Part shown: positions 28,018 through 37,365 of the stretch, piece after piece | Layout: each line of letters opens with the position of its first letter | Numbering within the stretch: the stretch's first letter is position 1 | From: Herminiimonas contaminans | GTDB lineage: Bacteria; Pseudomonadota; Gammaproteobacteria; Burkholderiales; Burkholderiaceae_D | Direction of reading: 5' to 3' | Assembly: GCF_015645465.1 (NCBI RefSeq) | Contig: NZ_JADOEL010000011.1 | Span: 1-64,000 of the forward strand | DNA: 64,000 nt | Notes under the pieces: model-generated | The model's input: only the letters and a program-made list of their open reading frames with translations | Databases searched by the model: none | What the model was told of the DNA's origin: nothing | Position numbers and translations under genes: made by a program

Positions 28018-28080
28018 ATATCGGATGCAAGTCAAGCAGGGAAAGTAAGTGAGGGAAATAGGGCGGGGTTTTGCTGGCTG

Positions 28081-28395
28081 TCAGCGGCTTCTGCACTTGA
28101 GCTGCGCTTCCAGCGCGTCTATACGTTCGAGCAAGTCCAGCGCCAGTGCGACACCCGGCGTATTGACCTCGAGGTCTTGCGCCAGGTGCTGCGCGACCCG
28201 CGCACGGCGTACGGCCGCACCGCTGAAACGCCATTCCTGTGGTTGCTGTCCGGCTGGTTCCAGTACGCCTTCCACCACCCAGGCGGTGATCAGTTCTTGC
28301 GGTGCATTGCAGGCATGCGACAGTTCGATCAGGGTCAGCGTCACATCATCATCAAGCAGCTGGCTTTCGCAGTAAATACTTGTGGTCTGGTTCAT
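28081..28395 (-). CDS. cbpM: Chaperone modulator CbpM
   Basis: A 104-residue MerR-like protein. It matches CbpM in length and in the pattern ELSHACNAPQELITAWVVEGVLEP, followed by ARVAQHLAQDLEVNTPGVALALDLLERID. CbpM inhibits the J-domain protein CbpA. It lies 12 bases after cbpA in the same operon, the usual arrangement. Confidence 0.9.
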   Translation of the reverse strand: MNQTTSIYCESQLLDDDVTLTLIELSHACNAPQELITAWVVEGVLEPAGQQPQEWRFSGAAVRRARVAQHLAQDLEVNTPGVALALDLLERIDALEAQLKCRSR

Positions 28396-28407
28396 GATGC
28401 AGCCTCC

Positions 28408-29352
28408 TTACAGCGATGCGCGTGGATTGAAGTCAAAGGCTTGCTGCAGCGTGCGATAAGCTTCTTTCGCTGCTTCGCTGTCGGCTGGCGGCAAGGCAAT
28501 GTTCAGTACGACATACAAGTCCCCAGCTTCCTTGCCCGGGATGCCTTTGCCTTTGAGACGCAATTTGCGCCCCGAACTCGAGTTGGCCGGGATCGTCAAT
28601 TCTACCGAGCCTTCCGGCGTCGGTACCTTGACGCTGGCACCGAGCGCGGCTTCCCACGGTGCGAGGGGCAGGTCGAGATACACATCGCGGCCGTCAACAC
28701 GGTAGCGTGGATGCGGACGGAAGGCGATTTCGAGGTAGAGGTCGCCCGCTTTGCCTTCGCCTATACCGGCGCCGCCCTGGCCAGCGAGGCGCAAGGTTTG
28801 TCCGGCACGTATGCCTTTCGGGATGGTGACGCTGAGTGTGCGTTCGCGCGTGGTGACGTGACCGTTTTCATCGACTACCGGCAGGCGCAGCGAGATGCTG
28901 CGCTCGGCGCCACGATAGGCGTCTTCGAGGTCGATCTGGACCTTGGCGTGGTGGTCTTCGCCTTGCGCATGCATAGCACGTCTGTGGCTGCGACCCCAGC
29001 CGGTTTGCTGGCCGAACATTTGCTCGAAATAGTCACCAAAGTCGCTGCTGTCGCCGAAGCCGGGATGGCCACCGCGACCGCTGAATTCAAAACCGGCATC
29101 GCCATTTGGTGGTGGCTGGAAGTCCTGGCCGTTTTGCCAGTTGGCACCGAGCTGATCGTAGGATGCGCGTTTCTCCGGATCTTTCAGGACTTTGTAGGCT
29201 TCACCCATTTCCTTGAAGCGCGCTTCCGCATCCGCTTCCTTGCTGACATCGGGGTGGAATTTGCGTGCGAGCTTGCGATACGCATTTTTGATCTCATCTT
29301 GCGTCGCGTCGCGTTTTACGCCCAGCGTTTCGTAGTAATCCTTGAATTTCAT
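28408..29352 (-). CDS. cbpA: Curved DNA-binding J-domain protein CbpA
   Basis: A 314-residue DnaJ-class co-chaperone. The J-domain is residues 5-70 with HPD in ARKFHPDVSKEAD. A Gly/Phe-rich linker follows, then the C-terminal substrate domains (VQIDLEDAYRGAERSISLRLP, GKAGDLYLEI, PWEAALGASVKVPTPEG). It lacks the zinc-finger cysteines of DnaJ, which separates CbpA from DnaJ. It cooperates with DnaK and binds curved DNA in stationary phase. A long open frame on the opposite strand (28177-29406) is its shadow. Confidence 0.93.
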   Translation of the reverse strand: MKFKDYYETLGVKRDATQDEIKNAYRKLARKFHPDVSKEADAEARFKEMGEAYKVLKDPEKRASYDQLGANWQNGQDFQPPPNGDAGFEFSGRGGHPGFGDSSDFGDYFEQMFGQQTGWGRSHRRAMHAQGEDHHAKVQIDLEDAYRGAERSISLRLPVVDENGHVTTRERTLSVTIPKGIRAGQTLRLAGQGGAGIGEGKAGDLYLEIAFRPHPRYRVDGRDVYLDLPLAPWEAALGASVKVPTPEGSVELTIPANSSSGRKLRLKGKGIPGKEAGDLYVVLNIALPPADSEAAKEAYRTLQQAFDFNPRASL

Positions 29353-29420
29353 GGTTACGACCTCGCAACTTGTTCAGGGAAAAAACTGTGTCTGCTTTCC
29401 AGGTAATCTCTATAACGTTT

Positions 29421-30116
29421 TTAAACTATCGTGCCGAAAAAGTCGCCGATAACAGATGTCACTATCATCGCCAGTGCACCCCAGAAGCCGACCCGCAAGG
29501 CAGCAGGAAGTAATGGCGCACCACCGACTTTGGCCGCCAGCGTACCAAGGCCGACCAGGAATAGCAGGGAGGTCAGGCCGAGTGCCGGTATCAGGATCGT
29601 ACCGGGCACCAGCAAGGCCGTCAGTAGCGGCAGTGCTGAACCCAGCGAGAAGGTAAGCGCTGAAGTAATCGCTGCCTGTACCGGACGTGCAGCAGATGCT
29701 TCATGTATACCCAGTTCGTCACGCGCATGTGCACTGAGCGCATCGTGCGCCATGAGTTGCTGTGCTACCTGTTTGGCCAGATCAGGGGTCAGGCCACGCG
29801 CGACATAAATCGATGCGAGTTCACGGTGTTCGGCATCCGGTTTGTCCAATAGTTCCTGTTGTTCGCGATCCAGCTCTGCCTGCTCGGTATCGGCTTGTGA
29901 GCTGACGGATACATATTCACCCGCAGCCATAGACATGGCACCTGCGACCAGTGCGGCGATGCCGGTCAACAGCATTTCATTGCGCGCCAGATTGGCGGAA
30001 GCGACCCCCAATAACAGGCAGGAGGTAGAGATAATGCCGTCGTTCGCGCCGAGCACTGCCGCACGTAACCAACCTATGCGGCCATTGAAGTGTTTTTCGG
30101 AACGATGATCAGGCAT
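29421..30116 (-). CDS. VIT1/CCC1-family iron/manganese transporter
   Basis: A 231-residue membrane protein. The family opening RAAVLGANDGIISTSCLLLGVA is clear, followed by AGAMSMAAGEYVSVSSQADTE. A charged cytoplasmic stretch (residues ~75-135, rich in Glu) would be the metal-binding domain. Two or three further membrane segments end the protein. Members move Fe2+ or Mn2+ out of the cytoplasm. It is separate from cbpA by about 70 bases. Confidence 0.88.
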   Translation of the reverse strand: MPDHRSEKHFNGRIGWLRAAVLGANDGIISTSCLLLGVASANLARNEMLLTGIAALVAGAMSMAAGEYVSVSSQADTEQAELDREQQELLDKPDAEHRELASIYVARGLTPDLAKQVAQQLMAHDALSAHARDELGIHEASAARPVQAAITSALTFSLGSALPLLTALLVPGTILIPALGLTSLLFLVGLGTLAAKVGGAPLLPAALRVGFWGALAMIVTSVIGDFFGTIV

Positions 30117-30311
30117 GGACTAGCTCCCTGTTGAATAGTTGTTATGCATGGTAACGGGCGTAACAGCAGGGCGCAACAGCGTTCTGACAGGAATCATGAT
30201 GGTGGCGACCCGCGGCTGCTTCAAGTCCTGCAGACTCGCGCATTTTTGATCCACATCAATCCATTCTCATTTCGCTTTGCTACAGTCAGCCATCACTATG
30301 AAAAGCGAAGG

Positions 30312-31484
30312 ATGATTGTGCTGGATACCGACTTTCCCAAATTGAAACTGAAGAATAAATTGCTGCTGCCTATCGTGCAGGGCGGCATGGGCGTTGGTAT
30401 TTCTGCACATAAGCTGGCTGGTAGCGTCGCCAGGCTGGGTGCTATCGGCACCATTTCCAGTGTTGACCTGCGTCGTCATCATCCCGACCTGATGGCGCGC
30501 ACTGATAAGACCCGCGACAAGGCATTAATCAATGAAGCCAACCTGATAGCACTGGATCGTGAGATACGTGCGGCGAAAGAGATCGCAGCAGGCAATGGCG
30601 TGATCGCCGTGAATGTGATGCGCGCGGTTGCCGAGTATGCCGCCTATGTACGGCAGTCTTGCGAGAGTGGCGCTGATGCGATCGTGGTGGGTGCAGGTCT
30701 GCCTATGGATTTGCCGGAGCTGACAGCTGAGTTCCCCGATGTCGCCTTGATACCAATTTTGTCCGATGCACGTGGTATCTCCCTGATCCTGAAAAAATGG
30801 ATGCGCCGCAAACGTTTGCCGGACGCTATCGTGATCGAGAATCCGCAATACGCCGCTGGTCACCTCGGTGCTGCCGGACTGGATAGTGTGAACGATCCGC
30901 ACTTCGCATTCTCGGTGGTACTGGAAGAAACGCTGCAGCTATTCAAGCAGCTCGGCCTGGAGAATGAAAACATTCCGTTGATTACTGCTGGTGGCATACA
31001 CAACCCGGAACAGGTGCGAGAGTTGTTTGCACTGGGTGCCAGCGCGGTACAACTCGGCACACCGTTTGCGGTGAGTACGGAAGGTGATGCGCATATCAAT
31101 TTCAAGAAAGTGCTGACGCAGGCGCAGCCTGAAGACATCGTCACCTTTATGAGTTGTGCCGGTTTGCCCGCGCGCGCGGTGAAGACGCAATGGCTGACGA
31201 ACTATCTCGACAAGGAAGCGAAGCTGCAAGGCAAGGCTGGTCCCAAGGAATGTACGGTCGGTTTTGATTGCCTGCATCAGTGCGGTTTGCGCGACGGCAT
31301 TGCGAAAGCCGGGCAATTCTGTATTGATACCCAGCTCGGTTTTGCGTTGAAGGGCGACGTCAAGCGCGGCTTGTTTTTCCGTGGCTCGGAACGTTTGCCT
31401 TTCGGTAGCGAGATCCGGCCTGTGCGCGAACTGGTCGATTACCTTTTGAATGGCGTCCTGCCTGCACCGCTGCCGAGCGTGTAA
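30312..31484 (+). CDS. Nitronate monooxygenase-family (NPD) protein
   Basis: A 390-residue FMN TIM-barrel protein. It has IVQGGMGVGISAHKLAGSVARLGAIGTIS near the N-terminus and AGGIHNPEQVRELFALGASAVQLGTPF near the C-terminal phosphate site. Members oxidise alkyl nitronates or reduce quinones. A cysteine-rich segment (KECTVGFDCLHQCG) is typical of one long subgroup whose substrate is unknown. The start may be ATG at 30312 or GTG at 30318, the latter with a better spaced AAGG. The frame from 30144 has no initiation signal. Confidence 0.85.
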   Translation: MIVLDTDFPKLKLKNKLLLPIVQGGMGVGISAHKLAGSVARLGAIGTISSVDLRRHHPDLMARTDKTRDKALINEANLIALDREIRAAKEIAAGNGVIAVNVMRAVAEYAAYVRQSCESGADAIVVGAGLPMDLPELTAEFPDVALIPILSDARGISLILKKWMRRKRLPDAIVIENPQYAAGHLGAAGLDSVNDPHFAFSVVLEETLQLFKQLGLENENIPLITAGGIHNPEQVRELFALGASAVQLGTPFAVSTEGDAHINFKKVLTQAQPEDIVTFMSCAGLPARAVKTQWLTNYLDKEAKLQGKAGPKECTVGFDCLHQCGLRDGIAKAGQFCIDTQLGFALKGDVKRGLFFRGSERLPFGSEIRPVRELVDYLLNGVLPAPLPSV

Positions 31485-31606
31485 ATTTTGCATGCTCATC
31501 CCGTTCGTATAACGGGGTGACGTGTGCTGACATCTGTTATATCCTCGTCCACAGGCTATCAAGCCAGTCCGCAGCCCAATGTTGGTTCCAGACAAGGATG
31601 GAGAGC

Positions 31607-33526
31607 ATGCGCAGGTGGCATAAGGTATTACTGTCGGTTGTAGTACTGCTGCTTGTGCTGGCGGCGGCCGGCGGCTATGCGCTGCAAAGACTGACCGATA
31701 GTACGCATCTCACTGAATTGGCGCGCAGCAGTCTCAAACAAAACTGGAATCGGGATCTGACCATAGGCGGCTTGTCGCTCGACTTGCTGCCATACCCGCG
31801 TTTGCGTGCCAGTGATGTCCGCATCTCGAATCCGGATTGGGCGCAAGACAAATATGCACTGCAGGCCGAAGACATACGGGCGCGCCTGGCACTCGCTCCT
31901 TTATTGCGCGGCGATGTGGTGGTCGAAGGTTTACTCATCAATGGCCTGACCCTCAATCTCGAAGTCGCAGCAGACGGCCGTCGCAGCTGGGACTTGCCTG
32001 TCACACGAAAATTGCGCACCTCCCAATTCGATCTGCTGGCCTTGCGTGCCGATGTCAGCAAGATCAATTTCCGCTCAGCTCATCAGGAAAGTAAAAGCTG
32101 GCAACTCGATACCTTGCGTGCGAAAGGTAGCAGCGGCCTGCGCAATCTGGTTTTCAATGGACGTCTGGTACGCGCACAGTACACGGTGCAGTTCAATGGT
32201 CAGCTCGATGATTTATCCGGTATGGGAACACCAGGCGCTGTCAGCAAGGGTGTACTGACTGTGCAGTCCGGACAGGCGCAAGCGACGGTGACAGGGCAGT
32301 TGCCGCTCGATAGTGCGTTACAGGCATACGATGTTGCGCTGGCAGTGGAAGCCGAGTCGCTCAAGGAGTTGTATGGTTACCTGCAGATAGATCGCACCTC
32401 TCCGGTACCGCTGCAAGCAAGTGTCAAGCTGCAGGCCAGCGAACAGCAGCATGTCTTTAAAGACTTGAAACTGCAGTTGGGCAAGCTGAATTTGAGCGGC
32501 GCAGGGCAGTGGAGTAAACAGAATGGCAGAACCAAGCTGAACGCCAGCCTGCATGCTGATCATATCGATATGAAGCAAACCTTTCTCGATATAGGGCAGC
32601 CGCCATTAGCGGAGAAAAAAGAAGGAGAGTTGTTTCGTGATAAGCCTCTGGCCTGGCCCTTGTTGGCCCAGGCAAATAATATCGATGCCAGGGTGGCGGC
32701 CGCGATAGACAATCTGAAGTTGCGTTCCGGCGTTGAGGTCGAAGGCGCCCAGGCAGATTTGCGCTTGCATGACGATACGCTGACCTTGCCCGAGTTCTCC
32801 GGCAAATTGCTGGGCGGTAGCGTGCATGGCGATATCGTGTTGGAAGGCAAGAAGCAGGCAGTCAAACTGAATCTGCAACTCAACGATACCTCGCTGGGTG
32901 CGATGCTAAAAGCCAGCGGCAAGGAATTGGTCGTCAATGGCGGTGCCATGAAAGTTGATGCGAAGGTCACGACGCATGGTAGTTCGATGAAGGATCTGGC
33001 CGCAGGCTTGAACGGCCCGGTCGAGATACGCATAGGCAGTGCGCAGATACTTTCTCCTGCGGCTGGACAGGCTGAGTTCTGGTTGACCGGATTGTTTTCC
33101 TCCAAGGATTCCAAGCGCATAGATATGGCTTGTGCCAGTGGCCGTCTGCCGTTTGTAGCAGGCGTGGCTAAAGGAGTGGGCATAGTCGGTGCCCGCAGCG
33201 ATGCCAGCCAGTTGCTGACCAGCGGACAGGTGAATTTGCAAAACCAGACCGTGGATTTGCGTGGCAAGGTCAGGGTGCGCTCAGGCTTTAGTCTGGGTAT
33301 CTCCAATTTCTCCGATGAAGTAAAGATAGTCGGTGCACTCGGCAAGCCGGAGCTGAAGCTGGATGAATCCGGTGCGCTGGGTGCGATTGCGCGTATAGGT
33401 GCGGCTATTCTTACAAGTGGTGTAAGCATAGTCGCGACTTCGATCTGGGATGGTGCGAATCCCAAGTCAGATCCTTGTCAGGTCGTATTTTCCTCGCGCG
33501 CGGCCAAAAAGCAGCAAAGTCGCTGA
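31607..33526 (+). CDS. AsmA-family inner-membrane protein
   Basis: A 639-residue protein with one N-terminal membrane anchor (VLLSVVVLLLVLAAAGGYAL) and a long periplasmic beta-rich part. The AsmA start reads LTIGGLSLDLLPYPRLRASDVRISNPDW, and the C-terminal AsmA_2 region runs through GSVHGDIVLEG to RVRSGFSLGISNFSDEVKIVG. Such proteins are thought to bridge the membranes and move phospholipids. The ATG at 31607 follows GGAGAG. It stands alone; the psd gene lies 400 bases downstream. Confidence 0.9.
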   Translation: MRRWHKVLLSVVVLLLVLAAAGGYALQRLTDSTHLTELARSSLKQNWNRDLTIGGLSLDLLPYPRLRASDVRISNPDWAQDKYALQAEDIRARLALAPLLRGDVVVEGLLINGLTLNLEVAADGRRSWDLPVTRKLRTSQFDLLALRADVSKINFRSAHQESKSWQLDTLRAKGSSGLRNLVFNGRLVRAQYTVQFNGQLDDLSGMGTPGAVSKGVLTVQSGQAQATVTGQLPLDSALQAYDVALAVEAESLKELYGYLQIDRTSPVPLQASVKLQASEQQHVFKDLKLQLGKLNLSGAGQWSKQNGRTKLNASLHADHIDMKQTFLDIGQPPLAEKKEGELFRDKPLAWPLLAQANNIDARVAAAIDNLKLRSGVEVEGAQADLRLHDDTLTLPEFSGKLLGGSVHGDIVLEGKKQAVKLNLQLNDTSLGAMLKASGKELVVNGGAMKVDAKVTTHGSSMKDLAAGLNGPVEIRIGSAQILSPAAGQAEFWLTGLFSSKDSKRIDMACASGRLPFVAGVAKGVGIVGARSDASQLLTSGQVNLQNQTVDLRGKVRVRSGFSLGISNFSDEVKIVGALGKPELKLDESGALGAIARIGAAILTSGVSIVATSIWDGANPKSDPCQVVFSSRAAKKQQSR

Positions 33527-33631
33527 CCTTGGCCATAGTCCAAAAGTAAAAGAAAAAAAGCTTAATAAATGGAATTGCAGCGCAACAAAAGCTATGATGG
33601 CGGCAGTTTTTGTTTCGTAATGGGGATGGCG

Positions 33632-33859
33632 ATGGCTACAATCGACGATATCGTCAGCAAGCAGAAGGAGGGCGCGCAGTTTGTCGTGTCGGCCCAGATG
33701 CTGCGACTGGAACCTGAAGAATTCGATACCCTGGTGCAGGTCTGGCTGGAAGATGGCCCGCCTGGATTCGAGCTGGCAGGTGTGCCACACCGTTGCTGCC
33801 GTGATGGCGAGTTCTATATCGACCGGATTACTGTCAGGAAAACCACCTCAGAAGAATAA
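33632..33859 (+). CDS. Small hypothetical protein before psd
   Basis: A 75-residue protein if started at MATIDD; ATG codons at 33569, 33620 and 33626 are in the same frame. It has no recognised family, signal peptide or membrane segment. Its composition is mixed, with acidic residues in RLEPEEFDTLVQVWLEDG and a CC pair near the end. It ends 60 bases before psd and may share its transcript. Confidence 0.55.
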   Translation: MATIDDIVSKQKEGAQFVVSAQMLRLEPEEFDTLVQVWLEDGPPGFELAGVPHRCCRDGEFYIDRITVRKTTSEE

Positions 33860-33919
33860 GGCGGAACAACCGCTACAATCACGCTTTTTTCCCGTTTATA
33901 CCTAATCACACTATTTATC

Positions 33920-34795
33920 GTGTCCAATCGCTTGCCTGTACTACCGCAATACCTACTGCCAAAAAAGGCCCTGACTGCCTTTGCCGGGCTGGTCGCGGGC
34001 GCCAAAGCGGGACGCCTGACGACTGCGCTGATACGCTGGTTCGTCGGCAAATACAATGTGAACATGACCGAAGCGGCGAATCCGAATATCGCCAGCTACG
34101 CCAGCTTTAACGAATTCTTTACACGCGCCTTGCGTTCCGGTGCGCGTCCATTGGCCGATGCCGATTTCATTTGTCCGGTCGATGGTGCGATCAGCCAGTT
34201 CGGCAAGATCGAGCAAGACCAGATCTTCCAGGCCAAAGGCCATAGTTACTCAACCACTGCGCTGGTCGGCGGCAATGCCGAACTCGCTGCGCAGTTCGAG
34301 AATGGCAGCTTCGCCACGCTCTACCTGAGCCCGCGCGATTATCACCGTATCCATATGCCGTGCGATGGTCGCTTGCTGCGCATGATTTATGTGCCGGGTA
34401 CTTTGTTTTCGGTGAACCCGACTACAGCGCGTGGCGTGCCGGGTTTGTTTGCCCGTAACGAACGCGTGGTGTGCTTGTTTGAAGGGCAGTCCGGCCCGTT
34501 TGTGCTGACCCTGGTCGGTGCGACTATCGTCGGCAGCATGCAAACCGTATGGCATGGTGTCGTCAATCCGCCGCGCCTGGATGCGGTGCGTGAGTGGCAT
34601 TACGACAAACAGTATTTACAGCTGAAAAAAGGCGAGGAAATGGGGCGCTTCCTGCTCGGCTCTACCGTCGTGATGCTGTTCCCCAAGGATACGCTGACCT
34701 TTACGGACAAGTGGCAGCCAGCCGCTGCAGTCCGCCTCGGCGAAGTGATGGGAAACGGCGTGCAGCCTGTGCCTGATCAGACTGGGCAGCAATAA
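33920..34795 (+). CDS. psd: Phosphatidylserine decarboxylase proenzyme
   Basis: A 291-residue membrane-bound decarboxylase that makes phosphatidylethanolamine. The self-cleavage motif LGST is in RFLLGSTVVML; its Ser becomes the pyruvoyl group. The Asp and His of the processing triad are in FICPVDGAIS and SPRDYHRIHMP. It starts with GTG. Length and motifs fit the proteobacterial type. Confidence 0.95.
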   Translation: MSNRLPVLPQYLLPKKALTAFAGLVAGAKAGRLTTALIRWFVGKYNVNMTEAANPNIASYASFNEFFTRALRSGARPLADADFICPVDGAISQFGKIEQDQIFQAKGHSYSTTALVGGNAELAAQFENGSFATLYLSPRDYHRIHMPCDGRLLRMIYVPGTLFSVNPTTARGVPGLFARNERVVCLFEGQSGPFVLTLVGATIVGSMQTVWHGVVNPPRLDAVREWHYDKQYLQLKKGEEMGRFLLGSTVVMLFPKDTLTFTDKWQPAAAVRLGEVMGNGVQPVPDQTGQQ

Positions 34796-34836
34796 GAAAA
34801 TAGCCGCTCGTTACACGCGTTTACCGGGTTGGTGGC

Positions 34837-35022
34837 TCAGTTGCCTTTGGAGGGGAAGGGATGGTCTTCATCCACCAGCCCCTTCAGTTTCTCTTCATTC
34901 TTGACTTCATCCGATAGCAAGCTGTGATCCGGATGCTTGACCTTACGCAGTTCTTCTACACTACTCAGTTTGCCGCTTTGCTTTTCCTCATCCTTGCTTT
35001 CGGTATTCCATGGCTGTGACAT
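34837..35022 (-). CDS. Small hydrophilic protein of unknown function
   Basis: A 61-residue, very charged protein starting MSQPWNTESKDEEKQ. AGGAG lies at a good distance before the ATG, which supports this start over the longer frame from 35271. It is rich in Lys, Glu and Asp, and has no membrane segment or known motif. It is convergent with psd. Its composition recalls stress-type disordered proteins, but no family was recognised. Confidence 0.6.
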   Translation of the reverse strand: MSQPWNTESKDEEKQSGKLSSVEELRKVKHPDHSLLSDEVKNEEKLKGLVDEDHPFPSKGN

Positions 35023-35171
35023 AAGAAACTCCTGATCAGGGTAAACGCTAATGGTAGTGGCCGGTGCGACTAACAGCTGTCGACAGGCCGATGCGAAACT
35101 TGCATGGAAACGACCTCTGCCTGCTATGCTAGGCAGACCATAAACTGAACGATCAATTGTACTGCAACAAC

Positions 35172-36101
35172 ATGAGCTTCCTGCTGAATCTGATAGAACA
35201 ATATGGACTGCTCTTTGTTTTTGGCAACGTCTTGCTGGAACAACTGGGTGCACCAATACCGGCTTATCCAACGCTGGTGATTACCGGCGCCTTGCTCGGG
35301 CGTGGTGAGTATTCGGCTGTTACGCTGTTGGTAGTGGCAGTGGTCGCGGCACTGATCGCTGACTTCGCCTGGTATATGGCCGGGCGTCGTTACGGCGGAC
35401 GCGTGATGGCGCGTCTGTGCAAAATTTCACTGTCGCCGGATTCGTGCGTGCGGCAAACCGAAGCCATGTATGTGCGCTATGGTCCGGCGTCCTTATTGGT
35501 GGCCAAATTCATACCCGGCTTTGCCTCGGTCGCCAGTGCGCTGGCAGGCGCGATCGGCACACGTCCGGCCAAGTTCATTATTTATGATGGCCTGGGTGCT
35601 GCACTGTGGTCGGGCTCGGCCATCTTCCTTGGTTCCTTATTCAGTTCTGCGGTCGCAGACTTACTGGATATCCTGGCGAGCCTCGGCAAATGGGGCATCC
35701 TGCTGGTGGCACTGGCATTTGCTGTCTATCTTGCAAAAAAATGGTGGCAACGGCATAGTTTCCTGAAGGATTTGCGCATGGCGCGCATTACGGTCGATGA
35801 GCTGGACCAATTGTTGAAGAATGGCAAGCCACCGACCATCATCGATGTGCGTTCCGGCCTGGCGCAGCAAAGCGGGAAAATCCCTGGTGCGATGGTGCTA
35901 TCAGATGATGACATCAGCGCGCTGGTCGTGAATACTGAGCTGGACTCGGAAGTCATTGTCTACTGTGCCTGTCCGAATGAGGCTTCTGCTGCACGTGTTG
36001 CGAAGAAACTGATGGCACGTGGTTATCGGCGGGTACGGCCGTTGACAGGCGGCATAGATGCATGGGTCGCAGCCGGATATAACATAGACGAATTCGTCTG
36101 A
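35172..36101 (+). CDS. DedA-family membrane protein fused to rhodanese domain
   Basis: A 309-residue fusion. Residues 1-205 are a DedA/SNARE-associated protein with LEQLGAPIPAYPTLVITGALLG, GRRYGGRVMARLCKISLSPD and FIPGFASVASALAGAIG, and about five membrane segments. Residues 215-309 are a rhodanese domain (VDELDQLLKNGKPPTIIDVR; active loop CACPNEASA; TGGIDAWVAAGY). DedA proteins flip polyprenyl phosphate or phospholipids; the rhodanese would lie in the cytoplasm and its role is unknown. ATG 35172 is preferred to an upstream TTG at 35157. Confidence 0.88.
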   Translation: MSFLLNLIEQYGLLFVFGNVLLEQLGAPIPAYPTLVITGALLGRGEYSAVTLLVVAVVAALIADFAWYMAGRRYGGRVMARLCKISLSPDSCVRQTEAMYVRYGPASLLVAKFIPGFASVASALAGAIGTRPAKFIIYDGLGAALWSGSAIFLGSLFSSAVADLLDILASLGKWGILLVALAFAVYLAKKWWQRHSFLKDLRMARITVDELDQLLKNGKPPTIIDVRSGLAQQSGKIPGAMVLSDDDISALVVNTELDSEVIVYCACPNEASAARVAKKLMARGYRRVRPLTGGIDAWVAAGYNIDEFV

Positions 36102-36122
36102 TTTCAGAATGGGAATCCCTAC

Positions 36123-36803
36123 ATGCTGATTCTTTTCTTCAAGGCGGCGATCCTGGTGCCCATCACCATGCTGCCCATCATCAATCCCTTCGGTAATGCG
36201 CCGGTGTTCGCCAGCCTGCTGGGCAATGTCAGTCGCGATGTAGAAAAGAAACTGGCACGCCAGGTCGCTATCAACTGCTTCTTCCTCCTGCTCGGTGCCA
36301 TGTTCATCGGCTCGCATGTGCTGATGTTCTTTGGTATCTCGATTCCTATCGTGCGTATCAGCGGCGGTTTGCTGGTTGCGTTCACCGCATGGAAGCTGCT
36401 CAACGATAACGGGCAGGATGCGATACGTACGCAGGTTGCGACCAATCCGATGGAGGCGTGGTCGGATGAAGAATTCAAGGTGCGCAGCTTTTATCCGATT
36501 AGTTTCCCGCTGACGGTCGGGCCGGGTGCGATTGCAGCATCGATTACGTTGGGTGCGAGTACACCGGCGCGTCTGCTGGATCAGGTGATTTCACTCGGTA
36601 GTGCTGCGGTGGGTGCCGCGATGACGGCATTCGTGATCTGGCTTTGCTATAACTCAGCCAACAAGATGGTGAAGATGTTGGGCCGACTCGGCACCATGGT
36701 CATGCTGCGTTTGTCGGCCTTCATCCTGCTGTGTATCGGTGTCGAAATCTTTTGGACTGGTGTGGTCGGCCTCCTGGTCGAGGCCGGGGTCGCGGTCAAG
36801 TAA
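36123..36803 (+). CDS. MarC-family membrane protein
   Basis: A 226-residue integral membrane protein with six hydrophobic segments. It has the family's MLPIINPFGNAPVFASLLG start and PLTVGPGAIAASITLG in the middle. The function of the family is not established despite its old link to multiple antibiotic resistance. It follows the DedA-rhodanese gene by 21 bases and may be co-transcribed. It converges with the AHSA1 gene. Confidence 0.88.
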   Translation: MLILFFKAAILVPITMLPIINPFGNAPVFASLLGNVSRDVEKKLARQVAINCFFLLLGAMFIGSHVLMFFGISIPIVRISGGLLVAFTAWKLLNDNGQDAIRTQVATNPMEAWSDEEFKVRSFYPISFPLTVGPGAIAASITLGASTPARLLDQVISLGSAAVGAAMTAFVIWLCYNSANKMVKMLGRLGTMVMLRLSAFILLCIGVEIFWTGVVGLLVEAGVAVK

Positions 36804-36828
36804 GCGATACCAGAGTCTTTTTTATCAC

Positions 36829-37365
36829 TCAGAAGGTAGCGGGAATTCGTTTTTCATATTCCGCTTCCAGCCGCGCATGCGTGGCCCAGAACTGGCGCGG
36901 TTGCTGCTGATTCAGGCGGTCCTCCAATATGCCCAGATGGATATGCCAGCCGCTGGAAACACTGACCATCTCTTTGCGATTCGGCAGGCGACTATGGGTT
37001 AGCGTGAGCAGGGTTTTATCGCCTTGCGCCTTGAGTTCAAAGCGTACTTCTGACGAGCGGCCATCGCGTTCATTCCATGTGAAGCTAAGCAGGTAGGGCG
37101 GTTCACAGGCGGTGACATGACCGTGCTGCCGGTGATTCGATTCATAAGGCAGGAAACGTTCCGGCGTGGTTTCGCTGGTCAGGTTCTTGAAGTTGAAACA
37201 GAGGTCGGCCGGGCCGCCTACGTGCAAGCCCATGTCGCCGGAAGCCAGCCAGGTCGCACGTTTGTCTGATTGCGTAAGGTATTCCCATACGACATCGACA
37301 CTGGCCGGTAATAGCTTGTTCATGTGTACGGTTGTGTTGTCTGTTGCTACGCCATATTCGTCCAT
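36829..37365 (-). CDS. SRPBCC/AHSA1-family protein
   Basis: A 178-residue START-like protein. It has KLLPASVDVVWEYLTQSDKRATWLASGDMGLHVGGPADLCF near the start and LLSFTWNERDGRSSEVRFELKAQGDKTLLTLTHSRLP in the middle, as in AHSA1 domains. It overlaps the stop codon of an ArsR gene (TAATG). ArsR-AHSA1 pairs are common; the ligand of the START-like cavity is unknown. Confidence 0.85.
   Translation of the reverse strand: MDEYGVATDNTTVHMNKLLPASVDVVWEYLTQSDKRATWLASGDMGLHVGGPADLCFNFKNLTSETTPERFLPYESNHRQHGHVTACEPPYLLSFTWNERDGRSSEVRFELKAQGDKTLLTLTHSRLPNRKEMVSVSSGWHIHLGILEDRLNQQQPRQFWATHARLEAEYEKRIPATF

Noticed and set aside
28177-29406. 409-codon open frame on the plus strand
   Set aside because: It lies antisense to cbpA and cbpM, whose motifs are clear; its translation has no domain and arises from codon bias.
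32560-33465. 301-codon open frame on the minus strand
   Set aside because: Antisense to asmA; low-complexity Ser/Pro/Ala composition and no ribosome site.
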